DNA from: JBGAJN01 sp044224905
GTDB taxonomy: Bacteria > Verrucomicrobiota > Verrucomicrobiia > Limisphaerales > JBGAJN01
Direction: 5' to 3'
Assembly (NCBI GenBank): GCA_044224905.1
Contig: JBGAJN010000003.1
Span: 496,001-560,000 of the forward strand
Length of the DNA stretch: 64,000 nucleotides
Positions 9,713-18,908 of this stretch are shown here, piece after piece. A program made the position numbers and the translations under genes. The number at the start of each line of letters is the position of its first letter. Positions within the stretch are counted from its first letter, which is position 1. A model generated the notes under the pieces. That model saw only the letters and a program-made list of their open reading frames with translations. It had not been told where the DNA came from and made no database searches.

Positions 9713-10861
9713 ATGATCCCTCTTACATCCAGTCAGGTCAGCGCGTTTGTTGCGGACGCGTGCGCAGAAATTGAAAAGTCGCACAACGATGCTTGGAACG
9801 ACATCAACACATCACCGAAACTCAGCCGCCCGCAGTATGAGGCCCAATTCGTTGCGAGACTCTGCGCTGGGGCTAGTGGCATTGCCGCCAAATGGCGGCC
9901 TCGCATTCGCAAAATAAACCCATCGCTGACACTGAGCTTCGCGTCGGTGTTCACGCACCAGTCGCCGTATGTCGAATGGCCGCCGGCCACTCACGCCAAT
10001 CGCTGCGAATTGGCAGACTTGCTGATCGCGATCATAGACCGGACAAACCCGCCGGGCGATGGCAGGGCGGTGTTGATTCAGGCCAAGCAATCGGACACAG
10101 GAACTGCGCACCTCACCACTCCGTCAGAGAAGGACCAGTTCGACCTGCTGTCGGGCCGGCCCGTGTTTGATGTGGATTCAACAACGCCAGCTCCCAGTGG
10201 CGTCGATCTTTCAGCCATGACGCCGGATGACGCACTGCAATACGGCCTGAATCCACCGGATGCCACTCCAGCAACTCCGTCGTCTTGGGCGAACCACCGA
10301 TGGACGATGGCGGACACGTTGGCCAGCTTGTCGAAAACGCCCCCGGTTAAAGTCACCGCCAGCCCGTGCTTGGCGGATTGGATGGTGGAACAATTGCAGA
10401 GCAACCGGGGTTGGAAATTCGATTTGCCGCCAACGAAGCACGATTGGGCCTACTTCACCAAAGCGCCCTACCGTGATGACTGGTCGGCACTCATCAATTA
10501 CCTGTTGGCGGTAACTTTCTACAAGCCACTTAACCAACTGGCCTTTAGCGGCAGCCCGCCGGATCGAGGGATGGATGAACCGCTTTGTTTCGTCAACCGC
10601 ACGCCCAAAGGCAAAGTCATGTTTGCGCTCTTTAACCGCGATCGCCGGGAACGACTGGGACTGCGGAGACAACTGCCTCCTGCTCGATTAATTCGGCTTG
10701 GAGAATCCCGATGGCGTCGCGTCGAATCCATCCCGTGGACCGCGTTATCCGGGGATGGTGGTGCGGGTGGTGGTGCGGGCCGAGAGGGAAATCTCCGCCT
10801 ACCTCCCGACAACGGCCCAATAAGCGTCATCGTTTTCGAGATTGGCAAACGGCCCGAGTGA
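9713..10861 (+). CDS. Unknown protein with a possible PD-(D/E)XK nuclease core, inside the hsd operon
   Basis: The 382-residue protein starts 3 bases after hsdS. I recognise no named family. Residues 98-126 show a pattern that fits a restriction-endonuclease fold: CELADLL with Glu99 and Asp102, a hydrophobic strand AVLIQAK with Gln123 and Lys125, and an upstream helix with another acidic residue. The remainder has WTMADTLASLSK and a Trp-rich central part. It could be a nuclease effector or an adaptor of the downstream ATPase/HNH pair. The fold assignment is inference from motif spacing. Confidence 0.72.
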   Translation: MIPLTSSQVSAFVADACAEIEKSHNDAWNDINTSPKLSRPQYEAQFVARLCAGASGIAAKWRPRIRKINPSLTLSFASVFTHQSPYVEWPPATHANRCELADLLIAIIDRTNPPGDGRAVLIQAKQSDTGTAHLTTPSEKDQFDLLSGRPVFDVDSTTPAPSGVDLSAMTPDDALQYGLNPPDATPATPSSWANHRWTMADTLASLSKTPPVKVTASPCLADWMVEQLQSNRGWKFDLPPTKHDWAYFTKAPYRDDWSALINYLLAVTFYKPLNQLAFSGSPPDRGMDEPLCFVNRTPKGKVMFALFNRDRRERLGLRRQLPPARLIRLGESRWRRVESIPWTALSGDGGAGGGAGREGNLRLPPDNGPISVIVFEIGKRPE

Positions 10862-10930
10862 AGGGTAGCGACCTGTCCGAGCATTTGATAGAATCACCGA
10901 CAAACGAACAAACCAAACCGGAGCGACATC

Positions 10931-12241
10931 ATGTATATCGACAGCATCAATATCGAAAACTTCCGAACTTTTCGGAAGAGCCGAATCGACTTCTGTCATC
11001 CCGACCAGAAGTATCGCGACCCCAGCCGGCCAGACCGGAAGATTGCCGGCGGGCTGAGTTTCCAGAAACCAATGTTGCCGAACGTGAACCTGCTGCTGGG
11101 CAACAATGGTCTGGGGAAGACCACCCTGCTGAAAGCCATCGCCCTGGCGGCGCTTGGGCCGGCGGTGCGTAGTTCAGGAATTTATGCGAACCGACTGGTG
11201 AGGCGCGAGCCAGGCAGCGAAACTTCGGCGGGCCGGGCAAAGACCGCTCCGGCGAGTGAGGCTGTGATTGAGGCACGCTTCACACCGCATGAGCAGGATG
11301 GCCCGCACGGGCACAAAGCGATTGAAAGCAAGGTCAGCGTTGTTCGCAAAGGTGATTTGGAAGAGCTCCAGTGGTCGCATCCGGAAGAGGAAGGGCGCTG
11401 GAATCCGATTTACAGCCGCGAGTCGTGGGCTTTTTTCTTTGTTGGTTACGGCGCGACACGCCGGGTTGAAAAAAAGGAACAAGTTGATTTTGGCGCGCGA
11501 AAGGCCAACTCGTTCGTGCGGGCGCAACGAGTTCAAAGCCTGTTTGAAGAAGCGTATTCGTTGCTCCCCCTCACGAACTGGCTGCCAGAACTCAAGCATA
11601 CCAATCCGGGCCGCCACAAGCAGGTGGTGAACTTAATCTGCAAGCTAATGGGTAAGGGGCATTACGAGTTCACCGGCGAGATGGAAGAGGGCGAGTATGT
11701 GTTTAATCGCGGCGGACTCAAAGTTCCGTTCCCCGCTTTGTCGGACGGCTACCGGGCCTTTCTTGGATGGATCGGGGACTTGCTTTATCACGTCTGCACC
11801 ACTGCACCGAGGGGCAAGATGCTGTGGGAAAACAAGGGCATCGTTTTGGTGGACGAGATTGACCTGCATTTGCATCCGAAGTGGCAGATGACCGTGCTGC
11901 GAACGCTGGCGAAGGATCTGCCGAACATTCAATTCATCGTCACATCACACAGCCCGCTGCTGGTTGGCTCTCTCGAATGGATGAACATCATCGTGATGCG
12001 GCCAGGGCCAAAGCAATCGAGCAAAGCCGAGCGCATCGAACGGGCGGTGCATGGTCTGGATGCCGACCAAGTGCTGCTCACTGATTTCTTCGGGATGGAT
12101 TCGACACGCACGCCCGGAAAGAAGCGAATACTAAAGGACTTGAGTTTGAAGGCTCGGGAAGGAGACACAGAGGCGGCGAAGCAGTTGTTGGAACAGATGA
12201 GCCAAGGTCTGGAAACATCCCAACTGGAGGCGGCCAAATGA
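10931..12241 (+). CDS. Septu-like (PtuA-type) AAA ATPase
   Basis: The 436-residue ATPase is of the RecF/SMC/ABC type. Walker A is GNNGLGKT at residues 57-64, a serine-containing signature-like stretch is FPALSDGYRAFLGW, Walker B is GIVLVDEIDLHLHP, and the H-loop is FIVTSHSPLL. The opening MYIDSINIENFRTF is the usual RecF-type beta hairpin. It overlaps the HNH nuclease gene by 4 bases (ATGA). A pair of such an ATPase with an HNH nuclease is the architecture of Septu (PtuA/PtuB) and of retron-associated ATPase/HNH effectors. No reverse transcriptase is present here, so Septu-like is the better label. Confidence 0.87.
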   Translation: MYIDSINIENFRTFRKSRIDFCHPDQKYRDPSRPDRKIAGGLSFQKPMLPNVNLLLGNNGLGKTTLLKAIALAALGPAVRSSGIYANRLVRREPGSETSAGRAKTAPASEAVIEARFTPHEQDGPHGHKAIESKVSVVRKGDLEELQWSHPEEEGRWNPIYSRESWAFFFVGYGATRRVEKKEQVDFGARKANSFVRAQRVQSLFEEAYSLLPLTNWLPELKHTNPGRHKQVVNLICKLMGKGHYEFTGEMEEGEYVFNRGGLKVPFPALSDGYRAFLGWIGDLLYHVCTTAPRGKMLWENKGIVLVDEIDLHLHPKWQMTVLRTLAKDLPNIQFIVTSHSPLLVGSLEWMNIIVMRPGPKQSSKAERIERAVHGLDADQVLLTDFFGMDSTRTPGKKRILKDLSLKAREGDTEAAKQLLEQMSQGLETSQLEAAK

Positions 12242-13140
12242 TTGGGTATCGCATTTCCAAGGCGAAGCTGGAGGCGCTCATTGATGCGGAAGCTCCGGCC
12301 AGCGGAAACAAACAAAGCTGGTTGCAGCGAGCTGCCGCCCGAACTGCTGGGTTTCGTGCGCAGGGCTACTACGAAGAGAAAAGTTCAATCTGGAGCGAGG
12401 TCAAGGTGGTTTACATGCGGCTTCAGGGTAATTGCAAATGTGCCTACTGTGAGCGGAAACTGGAAGCAATCGACTTGGGCAAGATCGAGCAGGATGTGGA
12501 ACACTTCCGCCCCAAGGGCAGCGTGAAAGCGTGGAAAGCGCCAAAGGCGCTCGCAAACCAGGGCATCGCATTTGCCGCTGCGCCACCACCGGGTAAGGGC
12601 TACTACCTTTTGCCTTACCATCCGTTCAACTATTCTGCGGCCTGCAAACCCTGCAATTCCTCTCTTAAGAAGGATTTTTTTCCAATCGCCGGAAAATACG
12701 ATCTCCAGGGCGATGATCCTGTGAAGCTCCAGAAGGAGAAGCCACTCTTGATTTGCCCAGTGGGTGACTTCGACGATGCGCCCGAAGACTTGATCAAGTT
12801 CCACGGCGTCTCACCGCAGCCGGTGGCAGCGAGTGGACACGGTCGCGCCAGAGCGTTGGTCACGATTCATTTCTTCAAGCTGGATGACGAGGCGAAGCGA
12901 AAGAACCTGCTCCGTGAGCGGGCAGTGGTGATCACGGCGCTCTACCCACAGCTCAAGACTCTCAAGACGGGAACAGCGGCAGAACAGAAGGTCGCAACGG
13001 TTTTGGTCAAGGGCTACACGGCTGCACATGCCCCACACACCAACTGCGCGCGGAGTTTCCAACAGCTCTTCCAGAGTGACCCAAACGAGGCGAAACAAAT
13101 CTTTGAAAAAGCGGCCTTGCTGATGGACTCCATTTCTTGA
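12238..13140 (+). CDS. Septu-like (PtuB-type) HNH endonuclease
   Basis: The 300-residue protein is an HNH nuclease. The zinc-knuckle pair CAYCERKL lies near residues 66-73, the catalytic DVEHFRPKG at about 84-92, and the second Cys pair with the final metal residues, AACKPCNSSLKK, at about 135-146. This spacing matches the HNH partner of ATPase/HNH defence pairs (the TIGR02646-like group). The 4-base overlap with the ATPase gene implies fixed stoichiometry. The stop at 13138-13140 is immediately followed by the hsdR remnant. Confidence 0.87.
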   Translation: MIGYRISKAKLEALIDAEAPASGNKQSWLQRAAARTAGFRAQGYYEEKSSIWSEVKVVYMRLQGNCKCAYCERKLEAIDLGKIEQDVEHFRPKGSVKAWKAPKALANQGIAFAAAPPPGKGYYLLPYHPFNYSAACKPCNSSLKKDFFPIAGKYDLQGDDPVKLQKEKPLLICPVGDFDDAPEDLIKFHGVSPQPVAASGHGRARALVTIHFFKLDDEAKRKNLLRERAVVITALYPQLKTLKTGTAAEQKVATVLVKGYTAAHAPHTNCARSFQQLFQSDPNEAKQIFEKAALLMDSIS

Positions 13141-13214
13141 GCGCCCACGCCTACACCGAAGACCAGCTAGTCGAGCAGCCCGCCATCGGGTTATTTGCGG
13201 AGCTTCTCACTTGA
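13137..13214 (+). pseudogene. Truncated 5' remnant of an hsdR gene
   Basis: From a TTG at 13137 the frame encodes HAYTEDQLVEQPAIGLFAEL, then LT and a stop at 13212-13214. The same 20 residues open the intact hsdR at 14225-14284. The two 60-base stretches differ at 7 positions, all synonymous. The remnant directly abuts the HNH gene, so an hsdR once followed that gene and was cut off when the next gene arrived or when two hsd loci recombined. Confidence 0.88.
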
Positions 13215-13275
13215 CCTCATTTTCGGCAGTTCTGCCGGAAGCAACAAAAACAACAAAACGAAAGGAAGATCGCAA

Positions 13276-14148
13276 ATGAAGACAAAAGCTGCGGAAACAA
13301 AGCCCTTCGTGGGCAACATTAACATTGTCCCCGTTGACACATTGCGGACAAAAAGTGGCGCGCTTCGCTCACTCGCGAGGATTCTCGGTGAGAAGGAGGC
13401 AATGCCGGTCGCGTTGGACGCAACAGATAAGCCGTTAGATAGCGGCTTTCGCATCAGTGGAACAGAATTGTCACTGAGTATCGCTGCCAAGTTGAATATC
13501 AGCGGCTTGTTCGATGGTTCATACAGCCAGAACGAACGCGCTTACCTCCTTGATGCCGCCGCGTTCCTAGACAAATACCGAGAAGATTCTATTGCTCCCG
13601 GAGTCATGGCCATGACCCGGTGGGGAGTCGGATTTCGGGTCGCGATGAGGGCGAGTGACATACAAGTAGGGCTGAAACTGAGCTACGGGACTGTGGCGGC
13701 AGCCGTTGACCTGGGGCTTGCCAAGGCACGATACGAAATTGTCGGCGTTGGCATCGGAATCGATGTGCTCGTAAAGATTCTCAAGAACGTGAGCCTCGCG
13801 GGACAATTGAACGGCGAAAACTTTTTCAAATTGGCGAATGAAGTCCCAAAAATCATCGCAGAATATATCGAGGCCAACAAAGCAACTTTAGTGGCTCAAC
13901 CGATGGCTGCGGGAATCGTTCGCGACTTGGATTCAGACCGGATAGAAACCGCACGGTCGATCTTTTTCGCAATGTATTGCCTATCGAAACCGTGGCCACT
14001 AAAGACGGCTTTGGAGCGGGCAATGGCGACTTTGGACAAAGATTTGATCCGATTCACTTACGCCATGATTGCCGGCAACATTCCAGAAACGCAGACTCCA
14101 GATTCTGACGCCGAGGAGAAAGCTGACAAGTGGTTGAGGACGAGCTAA
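13276..14148 (+). CDS. Orphan protein inserted between the Septu-like pair and hsdR
   Basis: The 290-residue protein has no family I recognise. ATG 13276 is chosen because a good ribosome-binding site (AAAGGAAG, 13261-13268) lies at the right distance; the frame is open further upstream. The N-terminal part, NINIVPVDTLRTKSGALRSLARILGEKEAM, is followed by a mostly helical protein with hydrophobic helices (GTVAAAVDLGLAKA, IGIDVLVKIL) and an acidic tail. Base composition is lower in GC than hsdM or hsdR. It is flanked by a duplicated hsdR start, so it is a later arrival. A defence role is suggested only by position. Confidence 0.72.
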   Translation: MKTKAAETKPFVGNINIVPVDTLRTKSGALRSLARILGEKEAMPVALDATDKPLDSGFRISGTELSLSIAAKLNISGLFDGSYSQNERAYLLDAAAFLDKYREDSIAPGVMAMTRWGVGFRVAMRASDIQVGLKLSYGTVAAAVDLGLAKARYEIVGVGIGIDVLVKILKNVSLAGQLNGENFFKLANEVPKIIAEYIEANKATLVAQPMAAGIVRDLDSDRIETARSIFFAMYCLSKPWPLKTALERAMATLDKDLIRFTYAMIAGNIPETQTPDSDAEEKADKWLRTS

Positions 14149-14160
14149 ACCACGACGCAG

Positions 14161-14195
14161 GGAGCTTCAGCGGCCCAGAAGGTTGCTGAAGCTCC
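14161..14195 (+). terminator. Perfect 11-bp inverted repeat between the orphan gene and hsdR
   Basis: GGAGCTTCAGC (14161-14171) pairs perfectly with GCTGAAGCTCC (14185-14195) across a 13-base loop. It lies 12 bases after the orphan stop and 23 bases before the hsdR start. No T-run follows, so it could be an attenuator, a rho-type boundary or an RNA-stability hairpin that limits HsdR relative to HsdM and HsdS. Confidence 0.5.
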
Positions 14196-14218
14196 GCCCG
14201 CTCTTGAATCGTTGCGCC

Positions 14219-17200
14219 ATGCTCCACGCCTACACCGAAGACCAGCTTGTTGAGCAGCCCGCCATCGGGCTGTTCGCGGAGTTGGGCTGGCAAGTGGCCG
14301 GGCCGCCACCCAATGCCGGCGTGGCCGGCGAGCCGCGTGACGCCGGGTTGCTCGGGCGCGAGACGAAGGGCGAGGTGGTGTTGGTGTCCCGGTTGCGTGC
14401 GGCGTTGGAGAAGCTCAATCCCACGTTGCCACCCGAGGCCATCACCGCCGCGGTGGATGAATCGACCCGCGACCGTTCGGCCATGTTGCTCGAACAAGCG
14501 AACCGCGAGGTTTATCGGTTGTTGAAAGAGGGCATCCCGATCTCAGTTCCGGACAATGAGCGCGGCGGACAGAAGACGGAAAGAGTCCGCGTCATTGATT
14601 GGGAGCAGCCGGCGAACAATGATTTCCTGCTCGTCAGCCAGTTTAGCGTCACGGGCGCGCTCTACACCTGCCGCCCGGATTTGGTCGGCTTCGTCAACGG
14701 CCTGCCGCTGGTGGTCATCGAGTTGAAGAAGCCCGGTGTGCCCGCGCGCGCGGCGTTCGACGAGAACCTGACGCACTACAAGGCGGAGATTCCGCAGCTC
14801 TTTTGGTTCAACGCGCTGCTCATCGCCTCGAATGGCACGGACAGCCGCGTCGGCTCGCTCACGGCGGATTGGGAGCGGTTCTTCGAGTGGAAGCGCATCG
14901 AGCGCGAAGACGAGCCGCGCCGGGTGTCGCTGGAGGTGATGCTACGCGGGACCTGCGACAAAACGCGTCTTCTCGACCTAGTGGAGAACTTCACGCTGTT
15001 CTCGGAGCACAAGGCCGGGCTGGTGAAAATCATCGGACAGAATCACCAGTTCCTCGGCGTGAATAACGCCATCGCCTCGATGCTGGAAGCGCGGAAGCTG
15101 GGGCACGGTCGCGGCGGCGTGTTCTGGCAGACGCAGGGCAGCGGCAAGAGTTTCTCGATGGTGTTCTTCGCGCAGAAGGTGCTGCGCAAGGTGGCGGGCA
15201 ACTGGACGTTCGTGGTCGTGACCGACCGCGTGGAACTAGACGACCAGATCGCCAAGACCTTCAAGGCCACCGGCGCGGTGAGCGAAGCCGAGGGCGACCA
15301 ATGCCACGCCGCCAGCGGCGCGCATCTGCGGGAGTTGCTGCGCGGGAATCATCGCTACGTCTTCACGCTCATCCACAAATTCCAGACGCCGGAAATGCTT
15401 TGCGACCGGCCCGACGTGATTGTGCTCACGGATGAGGCGCACCGCAGCCAATACGACACGCTGGCGCTGAACATGCGCGCGGCGTTGCCCAAGGCGTTGT
15501 TCCTCGCCTTCACCGGCACACCGCTCATCGCCGGCGAGGAGCGCACCAAGGAAGTGTTCGGTGATTACGTTTCCATCTACGACTTCCAGCAGTCCGTCGA
15601 GGATGGCGCGACCGTGCCGCTGTTCTACGAGAATCGCACGCCGGAGTTACAGCTCGTGAACCCGGACCTGAACGACGACATCTACAACCTCATCGAAGCG
15701 GCGGAACTCGACCCCGAACAGGAAGCCAAGCTCGAACGGGAGTTGAGCCGGCAATATCACATCCTCACCCGCGACGACCGGCTGGAGACGGTGGCGCAGG
15801 ACATCGTGCGGCATTTCCTCGGGCGCGGTTTCGTCGGCAAGGCAATGGTGGTGTCCATCGACAAGGCCACGGCGCTCAAGATGCACGACAAGGTGAGGAA
15901 GCACTGGGCGGCGGAGCAGGGGAGGGTAGAGAAAGAACTTGGACGCTACAATCTCCCGACCGACCGGATGAACGAACTTCTGAAACGCTTGGAGGTTATC
16001 AAAACGACCGACATGGCTTTGATCGTGTCGCCGGGCCAGAACGAGATTTCGCAGATGAAGATGCTGGGGCTCGACATCGAGCCGCATCGGCGGCGGATGA
16101 ACGATTCCGAGCCGGGCTTGGATGAGAAGTTCAAGGACACCAAGGACCCGCTGCGATTGGTGTTCGTCTGCGCCATGTGGTTGACCGGATTTGATGCGCC
16201 GAGTTGTTCCACGGTGTATCTCGACAAACCGATGCGGAATCACACGCTGATGCAAACCATCGCGCGGGCGAACCGTGTTTTCCCCGGCAAACACAGTGGC
16301 GTGATCGTGGACTACGCTAATGTATTCGCGTCCCTCGAAAAGGCCCTCGCCATCTACGGACCTGGCGGCGGTGGTGGCGGCGGACCCGTGAAGGGTAAGA
16401 GTGAACTGGTTGCGCAACTGCGGTCAGCCATCAACGCTGCGACCGCGTTCTGTGCGACGCGACAGGTCATTCTCCCCGCAATCGAACAACTCCCCGCTGG
16501 CAGCATGGAGCGATTGCAGCGCGTCAGCGACGCCGTCAATGCGCTGGTGTCACCGGACCCATTGCGTCGCGAGTTCCTCGGGCACGAGCGGTTGGTGAGC
16601 ACGCTCTACGGTGCGGTGAAGCCCGATCCGGCGGCGCTGGAATTTGCGGGGCGCGTTGCGTGTCTCGCGGCTATCGCCGAGGCCATCGCGACCAAACTCA
16701 ACCCCAACCCGGCGGACATCTCGGAGGTCATGGGCGACCTCAATCAGTTACTCGACAAATCCGTCGCCGGCATGGCGATCAATGACAAGGGGCCGCCGGC
16801 GCTGGATTTGTCGAAGATCAATTTCGAGGCGTTGGCGAAACGGTTTAAGAAATCGGCAAAGCGGAATTCCGACTTGGAGGTCCTCAAAGCCGTGATCCGC
16901 GCTCAGTTGGAGAAACTGATTCGCCTCAACAAAACGCGCGCCGATTTTGGGAGGAAGTTTGAGGACCTTATCGAGTCCTACAATTCGGGCAGTCGGAATA
17001 TCGAAGAGTTGTTTGATGAATTGATGAAGCTGAGCCGCAACCTCAGCGAGGAACAACAGCGCCACGTTCGTGAGAACATGACCGAGGAAGAATTGGTCAT
17101 CTTCGATATCCTCACGCGTCCCGCGCCGGAGCTGAGCACCGACGAACGCACCGAGGTCAAGCGTGTTGCGCGCGACCTCCTCAACCGGCTCAAGCAACTT

Positions 17201-17392
17201 CTCGTCCTCAACTGGCGGCAAAAGTCCACGGCCCGCTCTCAGCTCAAACTAGCGATAGAGGACGTGCTCGACTCCGGCCTGCCGCGCGCCTACGACAAGC
17301 CGCTTTATACCCAAAAGTGTTCCGCTCTCTTTGAGCATGTTTACGAGAATTATCCCGAACGGGATGCGGGCGTTTATTCAGAAGCCAGTTGA
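14219..17392 (+). CDS. hsdR: Type I restriction-modification system, endonuclease/translocase subunit HsdR
   Basis: This is the ATP-driven DNA translocase and nuclease of the type I complex. The 1057-residue protein has an N-terminal PD-(D/E)XK nuclease with RPDLVGF near residue 152 and VIELKKP near 165. The superfamily 2 motor has Walker A TQGSGKS near 304 and DEAH near 405, with motif III FTGTPL and motif VI QTIARANR. A C-terminal helical domain (DUF3387-like) ends it. ATG 14219 is chosen because the conserved opening HAYTEDQLVEQPAIGLF starts two codons later and the same opening occurs in the remnant at 13137. Length is normal and the gene looks intact. Confidence 0.95.
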   Translation: MLHAYTEDQLVEQPAIGLFAELGWQVAGPPPNAGVAGEPRDAGLLGRETKGEVVLVSRLRAALEKLNPTLPPEAITAAVDESTRDRSAMLLEQANREVYRLLKEGIPISVPDNERGGQKTERVRVIDWEQPANNDFLLVSQFSVTGALYTCRPDLVGFVNGLPLVVIELKKPGVPARAAFDENLTHYKAEIPQLFWFNALLIASNGTDSRVGSLTADWERFFEWKRIEREDEPRRVSLEVMLRGTCDKTRLLDLVENFTLFSEHKAGLVKIIGQNHQFLGVNNAIASMLEARKLGHGRGGVFWQTQGSGKSFSMVFFAQKVLRKVAGNWTFVVVTDRVELDDQIAKTFKATGAVSEAEGDQCHAASGAHLRELLRGNHRYVFTLIHKFQTPEMLCDRPDVIVLTDEAHRSQYDTLALNMRAALPKALFLAFTGTPLIAGEERTKEVFGDYVSIYDFQQSVEDGATVPLFYENRTPELQLVNPDLNDDIYNLIEAAELDPEQEAKLERELSRQYHILTRDDRLETVAQDIVRHFLGRGFVGKAMVVSIDKATALKMHDKVRKHWAAEQGRVEKELGRYNLPTDRMNELLKRLEVIKTTDMALIVSPGQNEISQMKMLGLDIEPHRRRMNDSEPGLDEKFKDTKDPLRLVFVCAMWLTGFDAPSCSTVYLDKPMRNHTLMQTIARANRVFPGKHSGVIVDYANVFASLEKALAIYGPGGGGGGGPVKGKSELVAQLRSAINAATAFCATRQVILPAIEQLPAGSMERLQRVSDAVNALVSPDPLRREFLGHERLVSTLYGAVKPDPAALEFAGRVACLAAIAEAIATKLNPNPADISEVMGDLNQLLDKSVAGMAINDKGPPALDLSKINFEALAKRFKKSAKRNSDLEVLKAVIRAQLEKLIRLNKTRADFGRKFEDLIESYNSGSRNIEELFDELMKLSRNLSEEQQRHVRENMTEEELVIFDILTRPAPELSTDERTEVKRVARDLLNRLKQLLVLNWRQKSTARSQLKLAIEDVLDSGLPRAYDKPLYTQKCSALFEHVYENYPERDAGVYSEAS

Positions 17393-17401
17393 ACGCAACC
17401 C

Positions 17402-18724
17402 ATGTCCACCAAATGTGACCGTTGCGGGGCTGAAACCAATCTTGAAGCGGCCTTCTTCAAGGAGCGCAAATCATTCTCGCGATTGATCCAGACCTTCTGC
17501 CCAGCTTGTTCGCTCAAGCGACAGCATTCGGTGGTCAAGTGGGTATTCTTTTCTAATCTCGGGATTGGTGGTTTGGGGTTGGTATTTTGGCTCGCGTTTC
17601 CAGAGCTTGGGGTAGGACGAGTGTTCATCAACCTCTTCTTCTTCCATGTTTTCCTGATCCTGACGGTGCTGCCTCACGAGCTGGGCCATGCTTGGATGGG
17701 TCGCTTGCTCAAGATGCGCGTTTTCAAGATTTACCTGGGCTCCGGCAAAACCTTGATCCAATTCAAATTGTTCGGATTCGATTGTGAGTTTAAACCGATT
17801 CCGATGGGTGGCTTGGTCGTTGCGGCGCATCGGAACATTGATTACCTGCGCCTCAAGCAATTCGCCTTCATTCTTGCCGGCCCGGTTGTCAACTTTCTGC
17901 TGGCGGCCACTATCTGGCCGTTTCTTGATCATGATCAACTATGGAGCATTCGACCGATGGAGCACGGATTCCAATTCGGATTAACTTTCTTTTACGCCAA
18001 TCTGTCGGTGCTGATTGAAAATCTTTGGCCGCATAACGTGCCGACGGTGTTTGGCCCGTTACCTTCTGACGGTAAGCAGCTGTTGGGGGCTCTCTTCCTT
18101 TCCCGCGAGCATCGGGAACTTCATCACGTCGCAAACTTTGCGATGGAGGCCGCCGTGTGCCATGAAGCGGGTGACCTTGAAGGCGCGCGAACGTGGGCCG
18201 CCAAAGGGTTGGAGTTGTATCCCGACAATGAGGTCCTACTAAGCTGGAATGGCGCAATAGCTCTCGACCTCGGCGAATACCAAAGAGCGCGGGAATACTT
18301 TATGAAGCTGTTGCACGGGGACAGCAAGCAGCCATTGATGCGCCCGCTAATGTTAAACAACATTGCGTATGCCGACGCGCTTATCGGTGGCGCCGAGTTG
18401 CTCAAGGAAGCAGACGGATTTTCCCAGGAGGCGCTGGCGGCCATTGGGTGGATGCCGGCAGTAACGGGAACGCGAGGCACGGTGCTGGCGAAGATGGGAA
18501 TGCTCGAAGAAGCTCTGCCATTGTTGAATGAATCAATGTCGCGAGCGGTGAATCCGAATCATAAAGCGCAGAATGCTTGCCATATTGCAGAGGTCGAATG
18601 TCGCCGGGGTAACTTTGATTTAGCGCGGACATACCTCGATGAAGCTCGAAAGCTGGACCCCAAGTGTTCACTGCTGTCGCGGACTGAAAATGCCTTGCGC
18701 CTTGCCGTGGGCCCAACGCCTTGA
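17402..18724 (+). CDS. Site-2-protease-like M50 membrane metalloprotease with TPR-like C-terminus
   Basis: The 440-residue protein starts 9 bases after hsdR. The N-terminus has two Cys pairs (CDRCG, CPAC) that suggest a zinc ribbon. A membrane segment precedes LPHELGHAW (about residues 91-99), the HExxH zinc site of M50 proteases. FILAGPVVNFLLA and GPLPSDGKQLL supply the second transmembrane block and the Asp of the family's DG motif. Residues about 240-440 are helical pairs resembling TPRs. M50 enzymes cut transmembrane substrates, often anti-sigma factors. No substrate gene is recognisable nearby, and the link to restriction is only positional. Confidence 0.83.
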   Translation: MSTKCDRCGAETNLEAAFFKERKSFSRLIQTFCPACSLKRQHSVVKWVFFSNLGIGGLGLVFWLAFPELGVGRVFINLFFFHVFLILTVLPHELGHAWMGRLLKMRVFKIYLGSGKTLIQFKLFGFDCEFKPIPMGGLVVAAHRNIDYLRLKQFAFILAGPVVNFLLAATIWPFLDHDQLWSIRPMEHGFQFGLTFFYANLSVLIENLWPHNVPTVFGPLPSDGKQLLGALFLSREHRELHHVANFAMEAAVCHEAGDLEGARTWAAKGLELYPDNEVLLSWNGAIALDLGEYQRAREYFMKLLHGDSKQPLMRPLMLNNIAYADALIGGAELLKEADGFSQEALAAIGWMPAVTGTRGTVLAKMGMLEEALPLLNESMSRAVNPNHKAQNACHIAEVECRRGNFDLARTYLDEARKLDPKCSLLSRTENALRLAVGPTP

Positions 18725-18908
18725 AAACAGCGCGCGACGAGTTAGTCGGTCAAGGCCCCTTGAATGGTTTGGATCGACTGTTCCGTCAATCTTTGGACTT
18801 CGTCACTTGTGGAAACCTTTATTAAAGTGAACGTCTGCGACGTGAGGAAAAGCAGCTTGCATATCGCGGCCAAAATCGCCACTTTTACGAGGTCAAAAGG
18901 CACCTCCA

